A stretch of DNA of 64,000 bases from Galdieria sulphuraria. Its lineage: Eukaryota; Rhodophyta; Bangiophyceae; Galdieriales; Galdieriaceae. The translations under genes were made by a program, and so were the position numbers. The stretch is from contig NW_005178449.1 in the NCBI RefSeq assembly GCF_000341285.1, positions 1 through 64,000 of the forward strand, read 5' to 3'. Position 1 is the stretch's first letter. Each line of letters begins with the position of its first letter. Below are positions 1 through 10,270 of this stretch, piece after piece. The notes under the pieces are model-generated. The model was not told where the DNA came from. It did no database searches and saw only the letters and a program-made list of their open reading frames with translations.

Positions 1-3000
1 TTTACTCAGCTTGGAAGATATCGAAGAACGAGCCAACTAATTTTATTGCTTTTTTCTGAGCATGTTGTCCGATCATGCTAGGCCATCATGCGCCAATGCT
101 TATCTCCATAAGCTTAGAATTTGTGATATGCATTTTGCAACTGTCTGCCATTAGTTGGACAAAGACAAAACGTGCAGGTTCCAAGATACTTCGAGCTATT
201 GATTCTTTCAGAATGTGATGAGGAACAGTTGTTTCGTAGAAAAAATGTCGAATTTATTGAGATATGCGTATTAGGCTTCAAAAATCAGAGTTAAAAATGT
301 TGAGATCCCAATACTTCAAGGAACACACTATATAATTGAAGTTAAGGCAATTCTTATCCATTGCTAAGAATATCCTGCTTCTGTCACATCTTTCGAGTTT
401 CTATTTTTTGGATGGAGTGTCTTTTTCAAATTGAAACAGATGCACTTTCATGCATCAAGCATCGCAGCAATTTTTCCCTTTCCTTTTCTAACACTGTACA
501 GGAGACCAGCAAAATGAAAAATAGTGCGGTCATCAATCTTTCGACAAAATGAATTTTAAAATAGATCATAGTTTTAACTCCATCAGTCTCGAATGTTTGA
601 AAAAACAATGCTATAAAGGTAACCATAGAAAAAATGGTTTAACTATGCTGATATATATATATATATGTATGATGTATGTATCTTCGGCATCAAAACATTA
701 ATCAAGAAACGATAAACTTCAAACTCTTTAAGACGAAAACTAGCTTACCATAGGGCAGCCTCTCATTCATGTGGAATGGAATATGATAAAGTCCCATACA
801 GTAAGATGAGTGTATGTCCTTGATCTCTCCCTCAAGTAACACGTAAACAAAGACAATAACGAATGCACTCTGAAACATATAAAATATGATGATAACTACA
901 CATTCTTGTTCGCTAGTTAATATCATCTATATTTCTTTGTGTACTCTGAGAAGTTAATGGCATTCGTCAACCTCTAATATTGCATTCCAATTCCTTTGGA
1001 AGAAACGAATCAATAGACAAGACATCAAAACAGAAAATAACATTATCGTCTCTTAGATCCCTTGTTCAAGCTCCTACTCTTTATCACGCAACTTAAGTGG
1101 AGCTGAAGAAAGCATGAGCAACTCAATCTTCTCTGACAACTTTCAATTCTATGAAATAAAAGGGCTTTTTTTCCGCGATATCAACAAATATGTTCTCACA
1201 AAAATTTCGAATGATATCAAAATATCCTTGACAACGATACAACTACGATCTTCGTACTTCTCTGATATACCACCTGTTCATAACAAGTTCAAGTTGATCA
1301 AAATCCAGTACTGTGAATCAATCAACTGACAACTTCAGGATAGTCCTCAAGTACTGGACAACTTGCCAGATTCTAAGGGATTTGTTCTTCGCACCGAGAA
1401 AATTTTATCACGTAACGACTGTGCCAATTCGGAAGCTCTCTCAAGCGTGCGATCATAAACTTGTGTTTCTTTCACTTCATCATAACAATAATAGTATGTC
1501 CGTTCACGGTTTTAAACAAGCGTTTGTTAAATGAAGAGGACTGTTCTCAAGACGTTACCAAAGCTTCTTGCTTTCAAGTAGTCCACAAGTGCAGAAAAAT
1601 GATACAAAAATTTGTCGTCACACTTAGACGCAATAAAAGAACTTCTTGCAGCAAGCATAACTTGTACTCTTGTTCTCCATGAAACTTGCACAAGTTGGTG
1701 CAAAGCACAGAATGGTTCCTTCATCAAGTCTACATAACTTCCGACTTTAAAGGCGATAATGTTCAACAGTGGCTATTCTCGAAGTTAGACTGAACAAAGT
1801 TTATTGCGTGTAACAAACGGTGTTTGGAAGACACCATTGCGACTTACACTAGCTAACCGTATACACTAGTTTTGAGAGTGTTGATAGATTCTTTAGGAGC
1901 CATTGCTGACAAACTGCTCAATAACAAAGATGTTTTATTCGAAGGGCTTGAGAAATTCACGTTGTTTACCCTCACTCCACCTCTATCGATTCTACATTCC
2001 CGGAAGAAACTTGTTTTCTGTTCAAGCTCTCTCGAATCTTCCAATGAACCCAAAAGTACACCTTGTGCCCAACCTTACTCACTTAGGAACAAAATCAATA
2101 AGGTAGGAGATAGGTTTGAGATTTCATAATGTTGCATCTTTTACCGTATGAGTTTCACGTAAAAATGTTCAAACTTAATGGATTGTTTCAGAAGTATCCA
2201 AAGGGAATCTTCGTTTTTTTCTTATAAAGTAGTCTGACTATACTTTCATTTTAAAACTCAAAAACTTCCTACTCTTTAGAAGGAATGCCTTGAAATTCTC
2301 TAAAAATGAATTCATATCAAAATTGTCACTTGACATATTTTTTCTACCATTTAGCATGAGAACAGAAGCACACGCTTTTGACCGAAATGAAGTAAAAGAT
2401 TACGCTTCGACAAAAGAGTTTCAACTAAGATCGGAATCTAATAAAAGACTTATAATATTCGTGAAGCCAGTTTACAGAGAATACAAGTTCCAATCAAGAC
2501 CTTGAAAACTTTCATTCTTGAATATGGTCCATTGACAGTCAACTAGTTAAATTGTTATGTCATTTCAAAAGTTTTCCTTGGTCTAGAAATGGTTGATATA
2601 TACCCTGAATAAGCTAATGCTTCCAGTTTTCTTTTTGCCAGTTGAAATAAGTCAAGTTCTTAATTCTCAAGAGAGGTTCTCAGAGAAACTAGTAAGAAAA
2701 TACGTTGAGATGCTGATCAACATTTTGGCAAAGATCAAACAAATCCGATTTTGAGAAACAGTGTTTGTAGAATACATATATTTAATAGAAAAAAGGGGTC
2801 TAAGCAGAATTGATTTGAAGCCATAACGCAGTATTGTATCGAAGAGGATTTTAGTTAAGCTTGAAGAAAAGCTACAAAGTGCTATTTGGACTATTTGGTG
2901 TCTAGAAAAGGGTTGTGGGTGAATGAAAACTTTCGAATTTTCGTACAAATGACCTGTACCAGTTGAAGTGACTTTGAGTCATTTCATGCACTGTTTCCTT

Positions 3001-3459
3001 ATCTCGCAACCCATCCACTTTATTTGTTGAAGGTTGGATGTATTTATTAGTTGAAAGTTTACTATGAAAAATGTATGTGTATATATTTATTACACTCATC
3101 AATGAGAGAAAGCAGCCGTGCACAGTAAAACGATTTAAAAAACCCAAAATATGACCAATGTTTCAACAATAAACCACATTTCCAAAAATAACATCCTACG
3201 TCCTCGGAGTGGAAATTATCCAAAAATCCCTCGTCGACCACCTTCCCTTGCCCTTGGACTTTCGGGGGGAACAGGCGTATTCAAATGTATAGGGCACCCT
3301 GTGGAAGCAAGGCAATTGGAGTTGTCTTCAAGACGGGGCAAATAGGATAGCGACTGTTGGTTTTTTTGCAACTCGTCGTGTAGGCAAATGGAGTGAACTT
3401 GGGACTTTTATAAAAAGGACAACAAGAGTAAGCTTTGATTTTGTATTCTTGATTTGGTC
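1..3459. other. Gene-poor AT-rich stretch with no supported gene
   Basis: No open frame here shows a recognisable domain, and I could not chain short frames with GT...AG ends into a convincing protein. The longest frames (about 60-90 codons) lie in overlapping positions on both strands near 1850-2130 and look like chance. A short TA microsatellite sits at about 651-667. The last few hundred bases presumably contain the promoter of the transporter that starts at 3460. Low gene density here contrasts with the rest of the window. Confidence 0.5.
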
Positions 3460-5133
3460 ATGGAAAGTATCACGGAAGCTCAACAAATGACAAATGACTC
3501 AAAGATTGAAGAGTTTGACAACGCAGAGCTTAGCAAGGAAGGGGTGACCGATTTAGATGATGAATATCTCACAGAAGAGGAAAAGCTACATCCTTGGCGT
3601 CAAACTCGCTCCTTCTATTGGTCTGTGGTGGTTGCTTCTGTGGCTGTATTGTTTTACGGCATTGATATAACAGCAATTAGTGGTGCCCAAGTTGGATATA
3701 TTCCTCATTTTGGGATAGGGGGCCGAACTTACCTTCAAGGAGTTCTTGTTTCTTGTATTTACTTTGGTTGCTTTGTTGGGGTTTTCATTGCTCTTTTCAC
3801 GAATACATACTTTGGAAGGAGGTTTACCATTTCTCTGGCAGCCGTCTTCTCAACTGGTGCATGTATCTGGGAAGCTGTATCTCCTTCATGGCAAGTATTT
3901 ATTCCTGGTAGGATTATTCTTGGCTTTTCATACGGGATGATTGGGGAAACAGCACCTGTTTACTTGGCAGAAATGTCACCTGCTAGTATCCGTGGGGCAA
4001 TTGTTTCTTTATACCAGCAGGTTATCACGATTGGAATCTTTCTTGCGTATCTGTGCAATCTCATCTTTGTTTGGGTGAACTATAAGAATGTTGGCTGGCG
4101 TATTATGATTGGTTTTCCTATGGTACCATCTGTTGTGGAAGTTTTCCTCATTTGGACGGTTCCTGAATCCCCAAGATGGTTGATAAAGAAGGGCAGATAT
4201 GAAGAGGCGAAGAGAAACTTGTACAAGTTGCGTCTTACCTCAGAAACTGCTGAGAGAGACTTTGTTCGAATTAAAAAGGGTGTTGAGGAGGATGAACTTT
4301 TGCAGAAAGGAAAGAATTTACTTGTTGAAGTAATTCGTGTACCTTATATTCGTCGAGCTGTCCTTATTGGATGTATGGAAATGCTTTTCCAACAGATGAG
4401 TGGCATGAACGTATTTATGAACTATATTGATGAAGTGTTCAAAGAGAATATTCATATGGGTTCAAGAGTGTCGGTTGCTGTCAGTTTATTTCCAGGGTTC
4501 GTAAACATGGTTGCTACAGTGATTGTGTACTTCACTATTGATCGCTATGGAAGAAGAACACTGCAATTGGTCACTTTCCCTATCATGTTTCTTATGTTAT
4601 TAATGGTTTTATTTTCTTTCTATGGAGATAAGAAAGTGAATTTGGCATTCTTTATTATTGGAGTTATCTTCTTCATTATTGCCTACAGCCCGGGAGCTGG
4701 TCCGGTTCCTTGGACTTTTTGTGCTGAAGTATTTCCTACTTATGTACGTGCAGCAGGCACCACTATAACCACGTTTGCTGTAAATGCATTTGACTTTGCA
4801 CTTGCTTTTTCATGGCCTTCTATGAAAAAGGCATGGGGACCTCAGGGAGGTTTCGGATTCTATGCTGGATTCAACTTTCTTGGTATTGTGATGCAATTCT
4901 TATTTTTGCCAGAAACCAAGGGCTTTACCTTGGAACAAATGAGAGTGGTATTTGAAGAAGGTTTATTTACTATTGCAGGTTATCACTGTCGTGCCGGATG
5001 GAGATCTTTACGCAAGTTGTTGGGACTTCCGGTTCCGGATACACCTCTTGTCTCTCCTTATGACAAAGCATTTGCTTTGGATCGGGCAAGAAGAGAAGAG
5101 GAGTTGTTGCACTCTGGTGAAGCCACCAAATAA
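3460..5133 (+). CDS. MFS sugar (hexose/polyol) transporter
   Basis: A single-exon 557-residue major facilitator of the sugar porter family, expected to carry a monosaccharide or polyol across the plasma membrane with protons. Family marks are visible in order: an acidic cytosolic N-tail (about 45 residues), GRRF after TM2, PESPRWLIKKGR before the central loop, DRYGRRTL in the second half and PETKGFTLEQM after TM12. Twelve hydrophobic segments can be counted. The frame is also open at TTG 3454, but the first ATG is 3460, which I prefer. The exact substrate cannot be read from sequence. Galdieria grows on many sugars and is known for a large set of such transporters, so this gene is probably one member of a large paralogous family. 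Confidence 0.9.
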   Translation: MESITEAQQMTNDSKIEEFDNAELSKEGVTDLDDEYLTEEEKLHPWRQTRSFYWSVVVASVAVLFYGIDITAISGAQVGYIPHFGIGGRTYLQGVLVSCIYFGCFVGVFIALFTNTYFGRRFTISLAAVFSTGACIWEAVSPSWQVFIPGRIILGFSYGMIGETAPVYLAEMSPASIRGAIVSLYQQVITIGIFLAYLCNLIFVWVNYKNVGWRIMIGFPMVPSVVEVFLIWTVPESPRWLIKKGRYEEAKRNLYKLRLTSETAERDFVRIKKGVEEDELLQKGKNLLVEVIRVPYIRRAVLIGCMEMLFQQMSGMNVFMNYIDEVFKENIHMGSRVSVAVSLFPGFVNMVATVIVYFTIDRYGRRTLQLVTFPIMFLMLLMVLFSFYGDKKVNLAFFIIGVIFFIIAYSPGAGPVPWTFCAEVFPTYVRAAGTTITTFAVNAFDFALAFSWPSMKKAWGPQGGFGFYAGFNFLGIVMQFLFLPETKGFTLEQMRVVFEEGLFTIAGYHCRAGWRSLRKLLGLPVPDTPLVSPYDKAFALDRARREEELLHSGEATK

Positions 5134-6405
5134 GGCTGCTTTGTCTTGTTTGAAAGATGAATGTGTGTGTGCCTACTTGCTTGAGTACTTTTTATCGTGC
5201 GAATAAACTTAAAGTTGCAATTGAAAAGTTTGACTTATTGATATTTGGTACCAAAGTCCCTTTTTTTTATTCTATCACTCATGTTATCTGGATAATTGCT
5301 ATAACGCGCGCTATATTGAAGGGAGTATTTTGAAGCTATTAGTGTTCTGCCGAAAAGTGACTGACTGTTGAATTGATAAAGTGGCTGACTCTGCTATGGA
5401 AGCTATTCCAGAGATAAAAATGTGAGGCAGCTAGAGAGGATTGAAAGTAAGCAGCTACCAATCGAAAAGAAGTATTCGTCTATTGCTCTCAATCCCGTTG
5501 GTAATAGAGCAACAAAACAAAGACGGTCTGTTGATTTCTTGGAGAGGTTTTACTTTGATGGGTTTGTAGTTGTTTCGTAGATGTGCCGAAATACTTGTAT
5601 CTTTCCAGACTCGAAGAGTTGTGATAAATATGAAGCATAAAGATAGTGCAAAAAGCTAAAACAATTTGTGTCTTCCAAATATGAAACTTTAAATATTCTC
5701 GACAAAGGGCAGCTTTGTGTAATTTCCGACACATTTACAAGAGGCCAACTTGGTTCTTTTGGTACTTGTATAGTTTAATTATCTCAACTTAAAGCTTAAA
5801 ATAGAGTCTCTCTGTCTTTTTCTGTCACTGTTGCAAGGCAGAGAAAACTTGCCATGACATGAATAGTCCTCCTACAGTCGAAGTAAAATGAAACTCCCAT
5901 TCACTCAAGAAATTATTTATCAGCATTAACGTAACAGACTCAACACTCTTAAAAACTTGGCGAAAAAACGACGAAGCAAAGAATATAACTTTAGCGAATA
6001 TTTTGTGAATCAAAGAAGACTCGAACTAGTAGAACACAAAACACAAACGTGCATTCTCAGTTATCCAGAAACTAGCAAAATAATTTTCGAAAAAATAATT
6101 GGAAAAGCACCAATTTTCTCAATCTTCCAAAGATACGCTCTAAACAAGGAAATAAAAACATTGCGAATGAGGGCAAAACTATTGTCTAACATGACGATCT
6201 CATTCTATTTATACTATATATATATATATGGAATGCTTTGACTTCCGACTCGTTTAAAAAACTGTGATGGCGTATCAACATAAGTTGCGCTTGAGAGAGA
6301 AATGCAACGGAAAAATTGCAGTGCATTTCTCGCAAAATTGTGTAGACGTTAATTGGAACAACTCTGTTGATTAGCTCTTCACTTAGTTATCAGAAACACT
6401 GACAT
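5134..6405. other. Intergenic region, no supported gene
   Basis: About 1.3 kb between two plus-strand genes. Only short frames on either strand are present (none above about 95 codons) and none has a recognisable motif. A short TA run occurs near 6217-6231. The 3' UTR of the transporter and the promoter of the WD40 gene must lie here. Confidence 0.5.
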
Positions 6406-8598
6406 ATGACTAGTGAGGAAAAGTCGTCTACAAATCTTGCCAGACGAAAGGTTGCATATTTATTAAGACCACCAGAAAAGAGGCATCGCTTTGGCATCAA
6501 CTCTCTTGTCGTTCCATATGCTGGTGAACCAGACACAGAGAGCTCCCAAGTAGTTTCACTTTTTTCAGGAGGACGTGATGGCACGATAAGAGGCTGGTCA
6601 AAGAAAGGGGAGAATATCTTGAACCTAGAAGAACACGTTGACTGGGTAAACGACTTGTTGTTCTTGCCTTCAGGGGTTTTGGTTTCCTGTTCGTCAGATA
6701 CTACTGTTAAGGTATGGGACGTAAAAGAAACCGTATCCGTGTCTGAAGAATTTCTCGTTCCACGTGGCTCTTCAAACACCCTTGCAGAACATACAGACTA
6801 TGTAAAAGCTCTCACCGCGGTGGATAGACATAGAGGTATTGTGGCAAGTGGCTCTTTAGATGGCAAGATTGTGATATGGGATCTGGAAAAAGGCGAATAT
6901 CAGTCAGTTTTGGGAAAGGGTTTACAGGAGAATACTTCAGTATATTGCCTAGCTTCTGGTGGGAAGAGTTTTGGGTTGGAAGAAAGCTCAGAGCAATTCT
7001 TGCAGTCTCCTGAAGGTTCTATCATTGCAGCGGGTTCGAGTGACCGAGTCATTTCCCTTTGGGACACTAGAACTCGAACCAGGGCAGTAAAACTTCGAGG
7101 TCATAGAGATATAATTCGCTGTTTAGCCATGAATGAACAAGGAACTCTCCTTTTGTCAGGCAGTAGTGATGGAAGTACTCGAGTCTGGGACCTTCGCAAC
7201 TTACGATGTATGCTATCGTTTGATGTACATATCGACTCTGTTTGGGCATTGGCTGCGAGTAAGAACTTTGACTGGTTCCTCTCGGGTGGACGAGATGGTG
7301 CAGTTTGGAAAACGGAACTTCACACTGGTGATTCTGTGCTTATGATAGCTGCAGTCGAAGATAATTCCAAATATAATCATGTACTAAGAGTTTGTATGAC
7401 ACCTGATGAGAAAAGTTTGTGGACCAGTTCACTTAGCTCAAATATCAAGTATTGGGAATCGAATAAGTGTTTTAATGATATCCATAATCAGAATTCCAAG
7501 GATATGAATATAAAGTCTCGTACTTCGCCGATATCGTTGAGAAGTGTTTTGAGTACTTCAGCTACGGATGATCCCATATTCAAGGAACCTTATCTAGCCA
7601 TTCGAGGAGAACCAGGAATTGTAGCCAAGACCGTTTTGAATAATCGACGACATGTTTTAACTTGCGATTCAGAAGGTAAAGTTCAGCTTTGGGATGTCTC
7701 TCGGGGCAGATTGCTGCAAGACTTTGGTAACAGTCGAACAATGGAAGACATTCAGCAAGAAATTGACGAAATGGTTGTTGTACCTACTTGGTTTCATTTA
7801 GTAACTCGACTTGGCAGTCTTATGGTTGTATTAGATCCTAATGTATGCTTTGCAGCAGAAGTTTATGCGTCTGATGCTGGTTTAGATGTAGATTCGGATG
7901 AAGTCAAAGTCAATATTGGAGAACACGTTTTAAGAGGTTTATTTAGGAATTGGCATGAACGTTACAGTAAACTTTTAGAAGGTAGTCCGAAGACTTTTTA
8001 TGATGAAATTAATTCTTTATCTCATTCGGATCCTGCAGAAAGCAACCAGAAGCAAACTGCCGTCCTGAATAATTCCAATAATTTACCACCTTATGAGTTC
8101 CCGGAAGATATCCCTGTTATTATTATAGAAGAAGGTACCACGAGGCCATTATTGCGAAAGCTTTTGAAAGACTTTGATGGAACTGAAGCATCTTATCTTC
8201 CAGATTGGGTTTTGAAGTGTGTTCGAGATGAGCATTCGATGAGTCGTGAAATACCGAAACTTTCCTTTTATTTGAAACCTGCGGAAGGTTCAGGTTTCCC
8301 TGCTCTTGTTCAAAGCAAACTGACAGCCCCTCGTATTTTAAGAGCAAAGAAATTGGCTACCTATGTTGCCAATAACATTAGAACGGAAATTGAACGGCTA
8401 AGATGCTCGAGTAAAGGTGGCAAGTTGCCGTTTGAATTTTCACCCACTGCGGAATTGGAAATCGTTTGTCGTGATCAAGTTGTTCCTCCTAAGATGAGTC
8501 TCATTGCCATTCGAAGATTTATTTGGAAGTCTCCAGAGGATCTCGAGTTGTTTTACAGACGAAGGAATGAGGCTGGAAAGAGAACAGAAAGAAAGTAA
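6406..8598 (+). CDS. WD40-repeat protein, WDR48/UAF1-like
   Basis: An intron-less 730-residue protein. The N-terminal half is a run of WD40 repeats: typical units end in TVKVWDVK, KIVIWDLEKG, VISLWDTR, STRVWDLR and VQLWDVSRG. The first repeat starts with RDGTIRGW, as in WDR48 proteins. The C-terminal third (about residue 480 onward) matches the WDR48-type tail, ending with a compact domain containing MSLIAIRRFIWKSPEDLELFYR. In animals and fungi WDR48 binds and activates ubiquitin-specific proteases (USP1, USP12, USP46). A cofactor role for deubiquitinases in cytosol or nucleus is therefore inferred. Length is close to the usual 650-900 residues. The gene is convergent with the glycosidase-like gene downstream, about 200 bp away. 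Confidence 0.85.
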   Translation: MTSEEKSSTNLARRKVAYLLRPPEKRHRFGINSLVVPYAGEPDTESSQVVSLFSGGRDGTIRGWSKKGENILNLEEHVDWVNDLLFLPSGVLVSCSSDTTVKVWDVKETVSVSEEFLVPRGSSNTLAEHTDYVKALTAVDRHRGIVASGSLDGKIVIWDLEKGEYQSVLGKGLQENTSVYCLASGGKSFGLEESSEQFLQSPEGSIIAAGSSDRVISLWDTRTRTRAVKLRGHRDIIRCLAMNEQGTLLLSGSSDGSTRVWDLRNLRCMLSFDVHIDSVWALAASKNFDWFLSGGRDGAVWKTELHTGDSVLMIAAVEDNSKYNHVLRVCMTPDEKSLWTSSLSSNIKYWESNKCFNDIHNQNSKDMNIKSRTSPISLRSVLSTSATDDPIFKEPYLAIRGEPGIVAKTVLNNRRHVLTCDSEGKVQLWDVSRGRLLQDFGNSRTMEDIQQEIDEMVVVPTWFHLVTRLGSLMVVLDPNVCFAAEVYASDAGLDVDSDEVKVNIGEHVLRGLFRNWHERYSKLLEGSPKTFYDEINSLSHSDPAESNQKQTAVLNNSNNLPPYEFPEDIPVIIIEEGTTRPLLRKLLKDFDGTEASYLPDWVLKCVRDEHSMSREIPKLSFYLKPAEGSGFPALVQSKLTAPRILRAKKLATYVANNIRTEIERLRCSSKGGKLPFEFSPTAELEIVCRDQVVPPKMSLIAIRRFIWKSPEDLELFYRRRNEAGKRTERK

Positions 8599-8662
8599 TC
8601 AAACTTTCATAGTAGGTTCAAAGTCTTATCTTTCATAGATATTTACCATACTTTATATATAT

Positions 8663-8664
<2 letters not shown>

Positions 8665-8699
<35 letters not shown>
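8665..8699. repeat. (GA)n microsatellite
   Basis: A perfect dinucleotide GA tract of about 35 bases, followed directly by an A-rich stretch. It lies in the short convergent spacer between the WDR48-like gene and the minus-strand glycosidase-like gene, so it falls in both 3' regions. Purine-only tracts like this are prone to length change. Confidence 0.95.
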
Positions 8700-8703
<4 letters not shown>

Positions 8704-8797
8704 AAAGAAAGAATCTTACGCTGACAAAGATACAACAGATTTTCAAGTAGATATAAAGATACATGTCGAAATTCTTATTTATAGGAAGAAACAATAT

Positions 8798-10228
8798 TTA
8801 TTGAATGTCTTTATACTTTCGAAATCGAGTATAATCCGTTCCTTCACTACAGGCCAAACCGAAACCTGTTCTACGAAACGGCCCTCCATGTTCCTTTCTT
8901 TCAAATCCCACATAATACAACCAAATGCTGTTGTCTTGTTGAACAACTGCATGAGGACAACCAATAGCTCCACTATCCCAACTATCCTGTACTTGATCAT
9001 CTCCTGGAATAAGAATAGGATAGTCTACGAGTCTTGACCATGTCAAACCATCTTGAGAAGTTGCGATACCTATAGAATGAATGCCCTTTCTGGAGACTGC
9101 TTCAAAGAACATCAACCATTTACTAGGATCAGAAGGATTCCTTATCACGTGCCTGGTTCCCCAGCCTCTTTCATCGAAAGCTCCTGGACGAGAAAAGTTG
9201 TCATTCTCCCATCCTAAACCTCTAAGAGGACCTAATTTTCTCCAACGACTAAAACCATCAGGAGAAACAGCCATTCCCACCACAAACATTCCACGAGTAG
9301 GATCTAATCCGTGATAATACATCATATAATGGGATTCATCCAAAGTCACTACTCGAGGCCATCCACAATATAAACTATCAAAGTCTTTATGTGGAGCAAC
9401 CGAAAGTAGAGCACCATCTTTACAATCTCCTCTTATACGAGTAAACTGGAAGCCATCGGTGCTTATAGCTAAACCTGGCAACATTTTTAAGCCGACAATA
9501 TCCAATCTTTTTCTTTTGTCGTTCGAAGAAGCTATTTGAACGGTGGATATTGCATTGTTTCCACCAAAATAATAGACATGATAGACATTGTAATTGGCAA
9601 GATCGCTTTCTATCTTTCGCAACTAAATACAATTAGTTTCCCAAGCAATGAAAACTACCAAAAAAGAAATTACCACAACGTCTGAAACACCGACATGAGC
9701 TGAGTCGAAATCATCTTCGTTACTTCGACTGGGTGCCAAAACAGAACCTTGTTCTTCCAATCCAGACATTCGGTTCCAATGAATACCATCTTTTGACGTA
9801 GCGTAACCAATGCATCCCGTAGGTAGATCAACCAGATTGCTTTTTGAAGGAAATCCAATGCTACGACCATAATACCACATTTTCCATATTGTTTCCTCGT
9901 GTTCTTCGCGTTCCTTCAAGACCACTGGCCCTCCGATTTGTTTCGAATCGAAAGCATATTTATCCTCTGAATGACAAAAAATAAGACCAGGGCCTTGAAA
10001 AGGAGAATTCCAAGTGGTTTCTCTTGATTGACATATGAGTGCAACTTTGCGCACAGCTGCTGTTGAAGAACGAGGTAACGAGTATCTTCTATATTTCCTA
10101 GTTGTTTCTATAAAATGGCTGCAAAAGAGACAACTAAACCTTCCTCCAATTCGGCAATTGAATAATAGAAAGCTCAACTTGTACAAGGTTGACTTGTCTC
10201 GCGAGCAATCATCTAAACAACAATCCAT
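8798..10228 (-). CDS. Five-bladed beta-propeller glycosidase-like protein (GH43/GH32-type fold)
   Basis: Two exons (10228-9674 and 9622-8798) joined across a 51-nt intron in phase 0 give 459 residues. The protein repeats short blades of the type IGYATSKDGIHWNR, GMAVSPDGFSRWRKLG and SIGIATSQDGLTWSR, with MWYYGRS and IWLYYVGFER strands. This is the arabinanase/levansucrase/invertase propeller pattern seen in plant and algal proteins of unknown substrate. The first about 80 residues are Ser/Arg/Cys-rich without acid residues clustering and could be a plastid transit peptide. The start is the first ATG; the frame runs upstream only to a GTG. Catalytic acids cannot be assigned with confidence, so enzyme activity is not certain. 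Its start is only 42 bp from the divergent EMC1 gene. Confidence 0.75.
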
Positions 10229-10270
10229 GATTGGAGTGTGGCCAACATACACTAAGTAAGGAAGGAGGAG
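10229..10270. promoter_or_regulatory. 42-bp divergent promoter region
   Basis: Only 42 bases separate the ATG of the minus-strand propeller gene (10228) from the ATG of EMC1 (10271). Both transcripts must therefore start within this space or inside the neighbouring coding sequence. No TATA-like box is obvious; the segment contains GGAAGGAGGAG next to EMC1. The bidirectional arrangement is seen directly; the regulatory role is inferred. Confidence 0.5.

Noticed and set aside
1872-2129. 85-codon plus-strand frame in the left gene-poor region
   Set aside because: No motif, an overlapping open frame on the opposite strand, and no splice partner found; chance is more likely.
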